This document shows positions 6,512-13,307 of a stretch of 14,488 nucleotides of DNA, piece by piece. The position numbers and the translations under genes are program-made. Below the pieces are notes generated by a model that saw nothing but the letters and a program-made list of their open reading frames with translations, was not told the DNA's origin and ran no database searches. The stretch is from an uncultured Opitutales bacterium (GTDB taxonomy: Bacteria; Verrucomicrobiota; Verrucomicrobiia; Opitutales; Intestinicryptomonadaceae), in the NCBI GenBank assembly GCA_900552245.1, contig URYY01000044.1:1-14488 (forward strand). Reading direction: 5' to 3'. The stretch's first letter is position 1, and each line of letters begins with the position of its first letter.

Positions 6512-7207
6512 ATGCAAAAGATAGACACGGCATTCGTACTCGGGGCTGGACTCGGAACAAGGCTTAGGCCGCTTACTGAAAATACCCCAAAGCCAATGTT
6601 GAAGATAGGCGGCAGACCCTTGATAGAAATAATTTTTGACAAGTTGCTGGCAGCCGGAGTAAGAAAAATCATAGTAAACACCCACCATGCAAGCGGCGTT
6701 TACGCCGAATATTTTAAGGGCGATTCCTACAGGGGCGCAAAGCTGCAATTTATACACGAACCCACGCTATTAGATACGGGTGGAGCTCTAAAAAACGCCC
6801 TGCCCATATTGGACGAACACAGAGGCGTATTGGTCTATAATGGAGATATCCTAAGCGATGTAAACATAAGCGCCTTTCTAGAAAAATTTGCGCTTTCAAA
6901 CGAGCCTGCCAGCCTAGTTTTGAGAGACTGCGGGAGCAATAAAAACGTGTCCGTAAAAGGCGACTGGGTTTGCGACATGCGCTTTGCGCTCGGTGCAAGC
7001 TTCGATAAGACCGCGCAATTTACAGGAATTTTTGCGGCAAGAGGAGAATTTTTTGAACTTTTAAAAAGCAAAAGTGAGGCAATATTTTCAAGCGTCGATA
7101 TATTTTTAAGCCTCATAAAATCTTCACCATGCTCGATTAGCGCGCACTTTGACAACTCCGCTTGGAACGACATCGGAAGCATAGAAGTCTACGAGAAATT
7201 AAGATGA
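6512..7207 (+). CDS. murU: Nucleotidyltransferase, MurU-like (N-acetylmuramate-1-phosphate uridylyltransferase)
   Basis: This cytoplasmic sugar-nucleotide transferase has 231 residues, the size of MurU (about 220-230) rather than the longer glucose-1-phosphate enzymes. The nucleotide-binding signature GAGLGTRLRPLT (11-22) is followed by PKPM with Lys27. YNGDIL places the metal-binding Asp112, LLDTGGALKNA (87-97) contacts the sugar or base, and WNDIGS (218-223) supplies the second metal ligand Asp220. MurU makes UDP-MurNAc from MurNAc-1-phosphate, closing a peptidoglycan recycling route that bypasses MurA. The decisive clue is the next gene, an AmgK-like kinase that would supply the substrate; the two overlap by 4 bases (ATGA). 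Without that neighbour I would call it only a sugar-phosphate nucleotidyltransferase, so the exact substrate remains an inference. Confidence 0.82.
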   Translation: MQKIDTAFVLGAGLGTRLRPLTENTPKPMLKIGGRPLIEIIFDKLLAAGVRKIIVNTHHASGVYAEYFKGDSYRGAKLQFIHEPTLLDTGGALKNALPILDEHRGVLVYNGDILSDVNISAFLEKFALSNEPASLVLRDCGSNKNVSVKGDWVCDMRFALGASFDKTAQFTGIFAARGEFFELLKSKSEAIFSSVDIFLSLIKSSPCSISAHFDNSAWNDIGSIEVYEKLR

Positions 7208-8181
7208 TTTGCGATACGGAAGACAAACTGAAAAAACTGGGCTTTACCCCCGAGCCAAACTCTCTTAAGCCAATAGCAAAGGGCGGCTCCATGCGCTCGT
7301 TTCTGCGCTTTGAAAGCGGGCAAAAGCCTTACATATTCTGCGAATATTCCGCCGAAAAAGAGGAAAATTTTTTGTACGCTAGCATAGCGGATTTCCTTAA
7401 GCAAAACGGAGTGAACGTCTGCGGTATCGCCCTCCACGACACGGGTAAAAGAATATTAATAATGGAGGATTTGGGGGAACTTGACCTTCTTGATTTCTCA
7501 AAGAAAGCCGATGATTTTTCTAAGGGAAAGGCCTACAAAAACGCCTTGCAAGAAGCTTTTAAAATACACACTAAAGCTAGCGCCTCATTCAAAGTTAGGC
7601 CCATAAAACTCATGCCGGGCTTTGATGAAAAGCTCTACGAGTGGGAGCATGACTACTTTTATAAAAATTTAATTTGCGAACTTCTCGGTCTTAAAGAGCA
7701 AGCCCCGAAAGAGGAATGGCGCGATATGATAGCAAAATTTCTAAGCCTTCCGCAATGCTTGCTGCACCGCGATTTTCAGTCTCAAAATATAATAGTAAAT
7801 CCCGAAACTCTTGAAACAAGCCTAATAGATTTTCAGGGAATGAGAATAGGAGTAAATTGGTACGACCTAGGTTCGCTTATATTCGACCCATACTCGGACT
7901 TGGAACCTAAGCTCAGAGAAAAGCTCTTTAAATTTTACTGCGAGCTCTCAAATTTAAATCCAGACTTAGAGCGCAATAACTTCTTGGAGCTATCGAGCCA
8001 GCGGCTTATGCAAGCACTAGGCGCTTTTGCCTTTTTATATAAAAATAGGGGAAAGTCGGAATATCTAAAATACGTAGTTCCCGCGCTAAAAAACCTCTTG
8101 TTTTGCGCGCAATCCTGCGGGCTTAAAGATACGGCAAAACTTGCGGGCAAAGCTCTTGAAAAGGCTAAATCCATGGCTTGA
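7204..8181 (+). CDS. amgK: AmgK-like anomeric MurNAc/GlcNAc kinase (aminoglycoside phosphotransferase fold)
   Basis: This 325-residue cytoplasmic kinase of the APH/choline-kinase fold would phosphorylate the anomeric hydroxyl of recovered MurNAc or GlcNAc. The Gly-rich ATP loop is GGSMRSFLRF (27-36). The catalytic loop is HRDFQSQN, with His188, Asp190 and Asn195. The metal-binding motif is DFQ (209-211), followed by the YDLGSLIFDPY segment typical of AmgK relatives. An upstream ATG at 7162 is in frame, but the ATG at 7204 overlaps the murU stop as ATGA, which is the normal coupling of this gene pair and gives a natural N-terminus. The order here is murU then amgK; in Pseudomonas the kinase gene comes first, as I recall. 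The pathway gives intrinsic fosfomycin tolerance where studied. Other steps (MupP, AnmK) are not in the window. Confidence 0.82.
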   Translation: MICDTEDKLKKLGFTPEPNSLKPIAKGGSMRSFLRFESGQKPYIFCEYSAEKEENFLYASIADFLKQNGVNVCGIALHDTGKRILIMEDLGELDLLDFSKKADDFSKGKAYKNALQEAFKIHTKASASFKVRPIKLMPGFDEKLYEWEHDYFYKNLICELLGLKEQAPKEEWRDMIAKFLSLPQCLLHRDFQSQNIIVNPETLETSLIDFQGMRIGVNWYDLGSLIFDPYSDLEPKLREKLFKFYCELSNLNPDLERNNFLELSSQRLMQALGAFAFLYKNRGKSEYLKYVVPALKNLLFCAQSCGLKDTAKLAGKALEKAKSMA

Positions 8182-8212
8182 CATTCCCTAAGCTTTGTGT
8201 GAGAAACACCCC

Positions 8213-8335
8213 ATGCAACAGAATTCTCAAGAGCGCAAGATGCGCGTTTCGCGCTTCATGGTATTTAGCTACATACTTGTAGCTATTATGATAATCTTGC
8301 AGCTATTTTTGATGGCTTGGCTTGAATTTACCTGA
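8213..8335 (+). CDS. Small membrane protein (40 residues) downstream of amgK
   Basis: I do not recognise this 40-residue frame. It begins with a polar, basic stretch (MQQNSQERKMRVSRF), continues with a strongly hydrophobic segment of about 20 residues (16-36, FMVFSYILVAIMIILQLFL), and ends in AWLEFT. This is the classic shape of a small inner-membrane protein with its N-terminus inside. It starts 31 bases after the amgK stop, on the same strand, and is followed by a probable terminator at 8344-8380, so it is likely the last gene of the murU-amgK unit. The Shine-Dalgarno is poor (GAG about 12 bases upstream), so translation is not certain. Hydrophobicity, basic N-terminus and operon position argue against a chance frame. 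Confidence 0.58.
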   Translation: MQQNSQERKMRVSRFMVFSYILVAIMIILQLFLMAWLEFT

Positions 8336-8343
8336 TGTACTTT

Positions 8344-8380
8344 TGCCCAAAAGCTCAAGCGATACTTGGGCATTTTATTT
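8344..8380 (+). terminator. Terminator of the murU-amgK-small protein unit
   Basis: TGCCCAA (8344-8350) pairs with TTGGGCA (8366-8372), followed by TTTTATTT. The loop is rather long at 15 bases. It starts 9 bases after the stop codon of the 40-residue frame. Confidence 0.72.
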
Positions 8381-8621
8381 ATACATACATCTACAAGCCC
8401 CAATAAGTTTCTTTAATTATTCCCAAGCTAAAGAGCGGCTATTTAAATAAGGGCAAGTATAAATAGCCTGACTATCTAAGCTAATGCATATTCTTAAAAG
8501 TAAAATCAGCAAATGGAAAATGTCGTATTCCTAAAAAGAAAATCTGCCAAGTGCCTGCAATTCCTTGAGTATTTTTTAACAGAAGCCGCCGCAACACAAA
8601 TGCAAGAACTTGCACCCACAC

Positions 8622-8651
8622 AAAAAAGCGCCGCAATAAAAACGGCGCTTT
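8622..8651 (-). terminator. Terminator of the large PEP-CTERM gene
   Basis: On the minus strand AAAGCGCCG (complement of 8643-8651) pairs with CGGCGCTTT (complement of 8625-8633) across a 9-base loop and ends in T6. It lies about 23 bases after the stop codon. Confidence 0.87.
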
Positions 8652-8673
8652 GACTTAGACTTTCCTAAAAATA

Positions 8674-10770
8674 TTAGCGCCTCACGAATCTGCGGCGCGC
8701 AAGCGCAAGAGCCATTGCTGCAGCTCCGAATATCATCGCTACGCTTGCCGGCTCGGGAACGACGTGGGTGTAGGTAAGTACGAGATTATTATCAACAAAA
8801 TCAAGCGACCAAGAATCGCCATCGTTTGCCTTTATGACGTTTACGAGAGAATTCTCGCTATCGCTACTTGCCTTGTAGGCCTCGCCAAACTGACTCCAAT
8901 CTGAAGCCGAACTTATAAGCAGATAATCAAAAGTTCCCTCTTGGTTAAAAGCGGAAAAATCAAGTTCAATAAGGCCGCTAAACTCGCTAATTTCGGCTAT
9001 ATCTATGGAAGAAACACCATCTATATCCGCAACAAGCCTCAGAATACCGCCCATTTGATTTGAAATAGAAGTGCCGCTTGCGCCTATTAGGCTGAATTTT
9101 GAAGTTACAGTCACGCTGTTGCCACTGCCCTGCAAAATTAACTTTGCCTGTCCGCTATCGCCGCCCACTGAAAGCTCGTAGGCATTCAAAGTGGAGTAGC
9201 CTGAAATGTCTATTGAGGCGGAATCAACTACGGATACAGTTGCACCCTCTATGCTCTTCCAAGTCAGAGAGGAACTGTTTTTTAATACTAAAGAGGCAGA
9301 ATTAGAAAACTTAAGTCCGTTTGCAAAAGTAGCAAAACCATTGTCGGTAAAGCTTGAATTATCCAAGGTCCAAACCGAAGTTCCCGAGAATGTATTATCA
9401 TCTGTTAAATCATTAACAACACCGACGGATACAGAGGTGTTCTGCATAGTAAACTTTGAATTTCCGGAGAAGGCAAATTGAGCAAACCTGCCAACGGTTG
9501 AGCTTGTATCATTTCCAGTAAACGTTGCGCCATTTTTTAGTACCAACTCTCCGCCGCTTGCAGTAATTACAGGGTAATCTGCAAGACCCAAATACGCTCC
9601 ATCGACAACCAGTTTTGCATTATCTTGTATGTAGAGGCCGTCGCGGTGCCCCATATTGAATCTCGCACCATCAGAGACGTTTGCAACTATATCGCCAGCT
9701 AAAGTAACGCTAGTTGCGCCCTTTTCAAACAAGGCTCCGTCAGACACATTTAAAGTAGTGCCTTCAACACCCGTGTATGTGCCCGTAGCACTCAGTGTTG
9801 TCTGCGCGCCACTGATATTTATAGACGTTTTGTCGACGAGCGATAGGCCGGTCAGAGATCCGCTCGTAGGATTTTCATCGCCGGGTTGGCTTGTGAAATT
9901 TAGAGAGGAAGTCCCAGTTAAAACCAGCGAGGAGGCCGAGAAGGTTGCGCCGTTTGTAACGTTTATTTTAACGTTTGCGGCAGCTCCGCTTTCCGAGGTT
10001 CTAGTTTCAACGCCGCTTAATGCATTTAGGGTTGAACCCAAGCCGCTCAGGTTTATCTGGGCATTGTCCTCGAGATATATGGGGCCAGAATTGTAAGTTG
10101 AGAATGTTGAGCCCGAGAGAATATTTGCCTGAGAATCTCCACTAAATACTATCTCAGCTGAGGCGTCCCAAAGGCCTACAAAGCCAAACTTTGCCCCATT
10201 TTGCAAATTTAGCTGGGAGGAATTTGCAAATTTAATGTCAGACCATATTATGCGTCCTTCGTAAGATGTAGCATCCAAGACAAATTTTGACTGGTCGGAA
10301 AAATTGAATGCCGCGTATGAGGCGTTAACTGTAGAATTTGTAAGGACAATCTCGGAAGTACCGCTGCCAAAGAACGAGCAAAAATTACCCATTGTAAGGG
10401 TGGAATCGCTCATCAAGAACTTTGAATTTCCCAGTAATTCGAGCGTCCTATTTGCAGGAAGCGACAAATCTCCACCATCTCCAACATTGTAGGATGCGCC
10501 GTTTACAATATTTAAAGTGGCGTTATTTAGTGAAGTTTTTAGCATGTATGCGGACAGATCCAAGCCGTCTATATTTATGGAGCTTCCGGAAGTTGCAGCT
10601 CCGTCTATTACAACGCTTCCGCTCGCATTGGGAATGGCATCCCAAATTGAGGAATCGGACCAATCGTAGGCTTTATCTGACTCCGTGAAGGTGGCGGTAA
10701 ACGCAAGCAAGCTTGGGACGGCAAACAAGGCCGGCAGAAGCTGGGAACACAGTAATTTTTTGGTATTCAT
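8674..10770 (-). CDS. Large beta-helix-like surface protein with PEP-CTERM sorting signal
   Basis: This 698-residue exported protein starts with a signal peptide (about 1-26, basic KK then a hydrophobic core). It ends in a PEP-CTERM signal: PEP at 672-674, a hydrophobic segment (about 676-691) and an Arg-rich tail (RRRFVRR, 692-698). Such tails are cut by an exosortase/archaeosortase-type enzyme, and the proteins go to the cell surface or extracellular matrix. The body is rich in Ser, Asn, Thr and Gly and built from degenerate short strands recurring as a hydrophobic alternation followed by (N/D)GA-x-(F/Y): examples are LNIVNGASYNVG (86-97), LNLQNGAKF, INVTNGATF, LNVSDGALF, ANVSDGARF and LVLKNGATF. 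This pattern suggests a right-handed beta-helix like those of autotransporter-associated repeat proteins. No beta-barrel is present. Function (adhesin, matrix or sheath protein) is unknown. The gene stands alone between intergenic regions, with its own terminator. It has no visible RBS. Confidence 0.87.
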   Translation of the reverse strand: MNTKKLLCSQLLPALFAVPSLLAFTATFTESDKAYDWSDSSIWDAIPNASGSVVIDGAATSGSSINIDGLDLSAYMLKTSLNNATLNIVNGASYNVGDGGDLSLPANRTLELLGNSKFLMSDSTLTMGNFCSFFGSGTSEIVLTNSTVNASYAAFNFSDQSKFVLDATSYEGRIIWSDIKFANSSQLNLQNGAKFGFVGLWDASAEIVFSGDSQANILSGSTFSTYNSGPIYLEDNAQINLSGLGSTLNALSGVETRTSESGAAANVKINVTNGATFSASSLVLTGTSSLNFTSQPGDENPTSGSLTGLSLVDKTSINISGAQTTLSATGTYTGVEGTTLNVSDGALFEKGATSVTLAGDIVANVSDGARFNMGHRDGLYIQDNAKLVVDGAYLGLADYPVITASGGELVLKNGATFTGNDTSSTVGRFAQFAFSGNSKFTMQNTSVSVGVVNDLTDDNTFSGTSVWTLDNSSFTDNGFATFANGLKFSNSASLVLKNSSSLTWKSIEGATVSVVDSASIDISGYSTLNAYELSVGGDSGQAKLILQGSGNSVTVTSKFSLIGASGTSISNQMGGILRLVADIDGVSSIDIAEISEFSGLIELDFSAFNQEGTFDYLLISSASDWSQFGEAYKASSDSENSLVNVIKANDGDSWSLDFVDNNLVLTYTHVVPEPASVAMIFGAAAMALALARRRFVRR

Positions 10771-11100
10771 GGGTAATTAAGATAAGTAATAGTTTGATTA
10801 AATAAGCCGAGCGCCACACAAAATGTGTAAGAAAAAACACAGGCTTTGTAGCTAGTGTTATAGACAATATCAGTTGAGTCAAGTTTTTTTACTATTTGAT
10901 GTGCTAGTAACTTAAAAAATTTGTTTAACCTGAACTATCTGAAATTTATTGCAAATACATTAGAAAATTAAAAAAACACAAAAAATTTGCCGATTAGTGT
11001 CTAGAGCGACTCTTTTATCTTGAAAAATTGCAAGAGTACTCAATACTGTTGGTAGATTTTTACACAGCGCTAATTTATCAAAGTAAAAGAAGGAAACACA
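10771..11100. other. Divergent intergenic region between the PEP-CTERM gene and the trxA unit
   Basis: No gene is seen in this AT-rich stretch. On the minus strand TTGACT (complement of 10877-10882) and TATAAC (complement of 10857-10862) resemble -35 and -10 boxes of the PEP-CTERM gene, but the 14-base spacer is short. On the plus strand TTGAAA (11020-11025), 18 bases and TACTGT (11044-11049) could serve the trxA unit. The first overlaps the 11-mer TCTTGAAAAAT at 11018-11028. Both promoter calls are weak. Confidence 0.5.
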
Positions 11101-11355
11101 ATGTCAGAAGACAATAAAGATTCAACACCAACAAATATTCCAAGTTTTGAACTTCCAAAGGCTGCCGCGCCGACAGTCCGCTTTGGAGAGCAAGAAGCCC
11201 CAAAGACAGTTCCATCTTTTGCAAGTTCAAGGCCTGCCGACTTTGGGACAATGCAGAGTGCCTCTCATGAGGAAAGTGCGGCGATGGTTGCAGTCGACGC
11301 GCTCTGTGCGGTTGTTGCCGTTGCATTCGCGGTTTTGACTTTTTTAGAAATGTAG
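11101..11355 (+). CDS. Unrecognised small protein with disordered N-terminus and C-terminal membrane anchor
   Basis: I know no family for this 84-residue protein. Residues 1-58 are Pro/Ser/Ala/Glu-rich, without hydrophobic clusters, and look disordered. The theme PSF recurs (14-16, SFELPK; 38-40, SFASSRP). Residues 61-81 form one hydrophobic helix (MVAVDALCAVVAVAFAVLTFL) just before the end, so the protein would be tail-anchored with a cytoplasmic N-terminus. The start is supported by AAGAAGGAAA 5-14 bases upstream. The stop lies 6 bases before the trxA ATG, and the two share a terminator, so they form one unit. A link to thioredoxin, for example tethering a client or partner at the membrane, is speculation from position. 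Cys69 lies inside the membrane helix. Confidence 0.78.
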   Translation: MSEDNKDSTPTNIPSFELPKAAAPTVRFGEQEAPKTVPSFASSRPADFGTMQSASHEESAAMVAVDALCAVVAVAFAVLTFLEM

Positions 11356-11361
11356 GATAAT

Positions 11362-11679
11362 ATGCCAACAATTCATATAGATTCATCAAACTTTGACTCA
11401 ACTGTAAACTCAAGCAAGGTTGTCCTTGTTGACTTTTGGGCTCCCTGGTGCGGACCTTGCAAAATGTTAGGGCCTGTGCTCGAACAAGTGGCCACTGAAC
11501 TCGACGGAAAGGCCGTTATTGCGAAGGTAAATGTTGACGAGTCGCCGAACTTGGCGGCGCAATTTAACGTATCAAACATTCCCACTCTCATATATTTTAA
11601 GAATGGGAAGGTTGCCGATATGGGCCTGGGTCTGACCACTAAAGACGCAATTGTGGCAAAGCTTAAAGCTTTGATGTAA
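11362..11679 (+). CDS. trxA: Thioredoxin
   Basis: This cytoplasmic disulfide reductase of 105 residues has the normal size and one thioredoxin fold. The active site is WCGPC (29-33; Cys30 and Cys33), the buried Asp is in VDFWA (Asp24), and the cis-proline is Pro74 in IPT. All key residues are present. It delivers electrons from thioredoxin reductase to ribonucleotide reductase, peroxiredoxins and other enzymes. The ATG is 6 bases after the upstream gene's stop, with AGGA overlapping that stop, which suggests coupled translation. A strong terminator follows. Assignment is secure. Confidence 0.97.
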   Translation: MPTIHIDSSNFDSTVNSSKVVLVDFWAPWCGPCKMLGPVLEQVATELDGKAVIAKVNVDESPNLAAQFNVSNIPTLIYFKNGKVADMGLGLTTKDAIVAKLKALM

Positions 11680-11701
11680 TTGAGGCTCAAAGACTACTTT
11701 T

Positions 11702-11730
11702 AAGACCGCTCTTGGGCGGTCTTTTTTTTT
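11702..11730 (+). terminator. Intrinsic terminator of the trxA unit
   Basis: AAGACCGC (11702-11709) pairs with GCGGTCTT (11716-11723) across a 6-base loop, followed by a T-run to 11730. It lies 22 bases after the trxA stop codon. Confidence 0.92.
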
Positions 11731-12000
11731 GCTATAAAAAGATACCCGATAGCGTTTTACTAAAGTTAAGCCTATCGGGGTTTCTAGCCTCAAAGATTGC
11801 AAAGTCTGTAAAATAAGCATATCCAATTTCAAGTTGCAAAAAACAGTGATAAGTTCTGAGAATTGGCTGATTGCCGTACATTTAGGCAAATGAGTATAAA
11901 TTTTAAGAAAACTAAGCAAAGTTCTGAGCGAACATACAAATTTAAGCGAAATTGCAACAACTATAAAGGCGAATTAAACTTCTAAATTTGCCTGTAAAAT

Positions 12001-12035
12001 TAAAGAAAAAGCGGCACTCCAAAATGAAGCACCGC
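12001..12035 (-). terminator. Terminator of the second PEP-CTERM gene
   Basis: In the minus-strand RNA GCGGUGCU (complement of 12028-12035) pairs with AGUGCCGC (complement of 12011-12018), including two G-U pairs. A 9-base loop separates the arms and UUUUUCUUU follows. It lies 33 bases after the stop codon. Confidence 0.72.
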
Positions 12036-12068
12036 CAAAATAATTGCTTACTAGATAATAAAAAGATA

Positions 12069-12854
12069 CTACTTGCGCCTGCGATAAACTGCAAAGCCCA
12101 GGGCTAGCGCACCAAGTACTGCGGCGTAAGTTGCCGGTTCCGGAACGTTTGAGCTAAAAGACAAAGAATATTCAAGTTTTCTAAAGTCCCCTTCTTCTTC
12201 ATTAGGGCTAGTATTTGTGTCACTCTCAGTGAGAGTTATTTCAAAAATCCCCTCATCAGTTTCTATTGTCACAGTTCCGTTATACTGCAGATCATACCGC
12301 GTACCCGCTATTAAAGCCTCCCAAGAAGAATTGTTATTGAAGCTAGACCAAAATCCGAGGTTGAAAATCTCTTGAGTGTGCTCTACACTTTTTGAGGTAT
12401 CAAAATCAGTAAAGTCAAAGAGCTTCAAGCCCTGTATTTGAGAATTCTGAAAACCGCCGTGGCGCTTATTGCTAATATATCCGGTAGATCCGTCTTCAGC
12501 CATATCAAATTTCCAGACAATTCCCGTAAACTCTTCATTTGAGGTATACGAATTTTCAGTCGCGCTAAGGGCGTTAAAAAATTCCCACATTTCAAAATTT
12601 ATCTGAGAATTAGAACCGATTTCAAATAGAGCGTTGGCAGTGCCAATTATCACACCTTCCTCTTCCCGATTTACGTTGGGGAACTGCTTGTATTCTTGAT
12701 CTGGCGAAACATCTGTCAGATCAAAGTAATAATAGCCCTCATCATAGGTTATTTTCTCCTCGGGCTTTGTGTTTAAGTCAACGGTGACAACTTCAGAAAA
12801 CGCCCCATGGGCAATGGCTGAAGCCGCCAGAATTGCTGTTATGTAACTCTTCAT
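12069..12854 (-). CDS. PEP-CTERM surface protein of unknown function
   Basis: This is a 261-residue exported protein with a signal peptide (about 1-20, cleavage near AFS/EV). Its C-terminal PEP-CTERM tail has PEP at 238-240, a hydrophobic segment (about 242-256) and YRRRK at the end. The body is acidic, rich in Glu, Asp, Asn, Ser and aromatic residues, with likely beta strands (for example RYDLQYNGTVTIET, and LEYSLSFSSN just before the tail). I recognise no named domain; the size and the closing strand are usual for short PEP-CTERM proteins of Verrucomicrobiota and Planctomycetota. Exosortase processing and surface placement are inferred from the tail. The start has an AAAGG 7-11 bases upstream. 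A promoter candidate (12887-12914) with a palindrome over the predicted transcription start suggests specific regulation. It stands alone with its own terminator. Confidence 0.84.
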   Translation of the reverse strand: MKSYITAILAASAIAHGAFSEVVTVDLNTKPEEKITYDEGYYYFDLTDVSPDQEYKQFPNVNREEEGVIIGTANALFEIGSNSQINFEMWEFFNALSATENSYTSNEEFTGIVWKFDMAEDGSTGYISNKRHGGFQNSQIQGLKLFDFTDFDTSKSVEHTQEIFNLGFWSSFNNNSSWEALIAGTRYDLQYNGTVTIETDEGIFEITLTESDTNTSPNEEEGDFRKLEYSLSFSSNVPEPATYAAVLGALALGFAVYRRRK

Positions 12855-12872
12855 AATATACCTTTCTCTTAT

Positions 12873-12885
12873 TAGAACTGTTCTA
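12873..12885. promoter_or_regulatory. Inverted repeat over the predicted transcription start (possible operator)
   Basis: TAGAAC-T-GTTCTA is a perfect 6+1+6 palindrome. It lies immediately downstream of the candidate -10 box, 19 bases before the ATG of the PEP-CTERM gene, where a repressor would block initiation. It could instead form a small 5' hairpin in the mRNA. Confidence 0.45.
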
Positions 12886-12886
12886 T

Positions 12887-12914
12887 ATTAAATTGCATAA
12901 AGCAGGATTTTCAA
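12887..12914 (-). promoter_or_regulatory. Candidate sigma-70-type promoter of the second PEP-CTERM gene
   Basis: On the minus strand TTGAAA (complement of 12909-12914, 5 of 6) is separated by 16 bases from TTTAAT (complement of 12887-12892, 5 of 6). Transcription would start near 12880, about 25 bases before the ATG. Confidence 0.5.
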
Positions 12915-13254
12915 ATCAAAGTTTATATTAACGTAACATGAAAAAGAGCATTATAATTCTTTTTAGTTTAGATGCTCTACTATTTGACAATTAAAATGTT
13001 ACAAAAAACAGATTAAATGCAATACGCAATAAATACGTTAAAACAAGCTTAATTATATAGAGTTTTTTAGTTCAATTTTCAGAAATTACGCATAGCATAA
13101 ATCTAGTGTATTTATAAAAAAACCTATCAAATTGAGAATAAAACAAGAGAAGTTTGAGAATATAAGAGGCCCGCAAGTATAGGATTTAGTTATTTAATAT
13201 AATGTGAGGGCTCAAGAACTTTATAACTATATATTTTATAGAAGGTTTATAGAC

Positions 13255-13282
13255 AAAAAAAAGAGCCCCTCTCAGGGCTCTT
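13255..13282 (-). terminator. Intrinsic terminator of the oxidoreductase/discoidin-domain unit
   Basis: On the minus strand AAGAGCCC (complement of 13275-13282) pairs with GGGCTCTT (complement of 13261-13268) across a 6-base loop and runs into T6. It lies 25 bases after the stop codon. Confidence 0.9.
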
Positions 13283-13307
13283 AAATTTTCTTGAAATTAA
13301 GCAACAA

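Larger units (their letters stand above)
8336..8673. other. Convergent intergenic region after the murU-amgK unit
   Basis: It holds the plus-strand terminator at 8344-8380 and the minus-strand terminator at 8622-8651. The AT-rich stretch between has no supported gene. A 46-codon plus-strand frame at 8513-8653 runs through the minus-strand terminator and is judged accidental. Confidence 0.6.
11680..12068. other. Convergent intergenic region between trxA and the second PEP-CTERM gene
   Basis: It holds the trxA terminator, the minus-strand terminator at 12001-12035, and a further hairpin CCCGATAG/CTATCGGG at 11745-11752 and 11772-11779 with a 19-base loop. On the minus strand that hairpin is followed by TATCTTTTTA, so it may be a second, back-up terminator against transcription into trxA. 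No gene is seen. Confidence 0.6.
12855..13307. other. Long AT-rich intergenic region upstream of the second PEP-CTERM gene
   Basis: The region carries the promoter and palindrome of the 12069-12854 gene (12873-12914) and the terminator of the discoidin-domain gene (13255-13282). It also holds a hairpin AGAGCAT (12945-12951)/ATGCTCT (12972-12978) with a 20-base loop; on the minus strand TTTTTC follows it, so it could be a weak terminator. The rest, about 12980-13250, is very AT-rich with no gene seen. Confidence 0.55.

Noticed and set aside
8513..8653. Plus-strand frame of 46 codons before the PEP-CTERM gene's terminator
   Set aside because: It has no RBS, unremarkable composition, and its last third is the terminator hairpin of the minus-strand gene, so the open frame looks accidental.
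9656..10096. Long plus-strand open frame inside the large PEP-CTERM gene
   Set aside because: It is antisense to a clear coding region with signal peptide and sorting tail, and its residues follow from the complementary Ser/Asn/Thr-rich codons.
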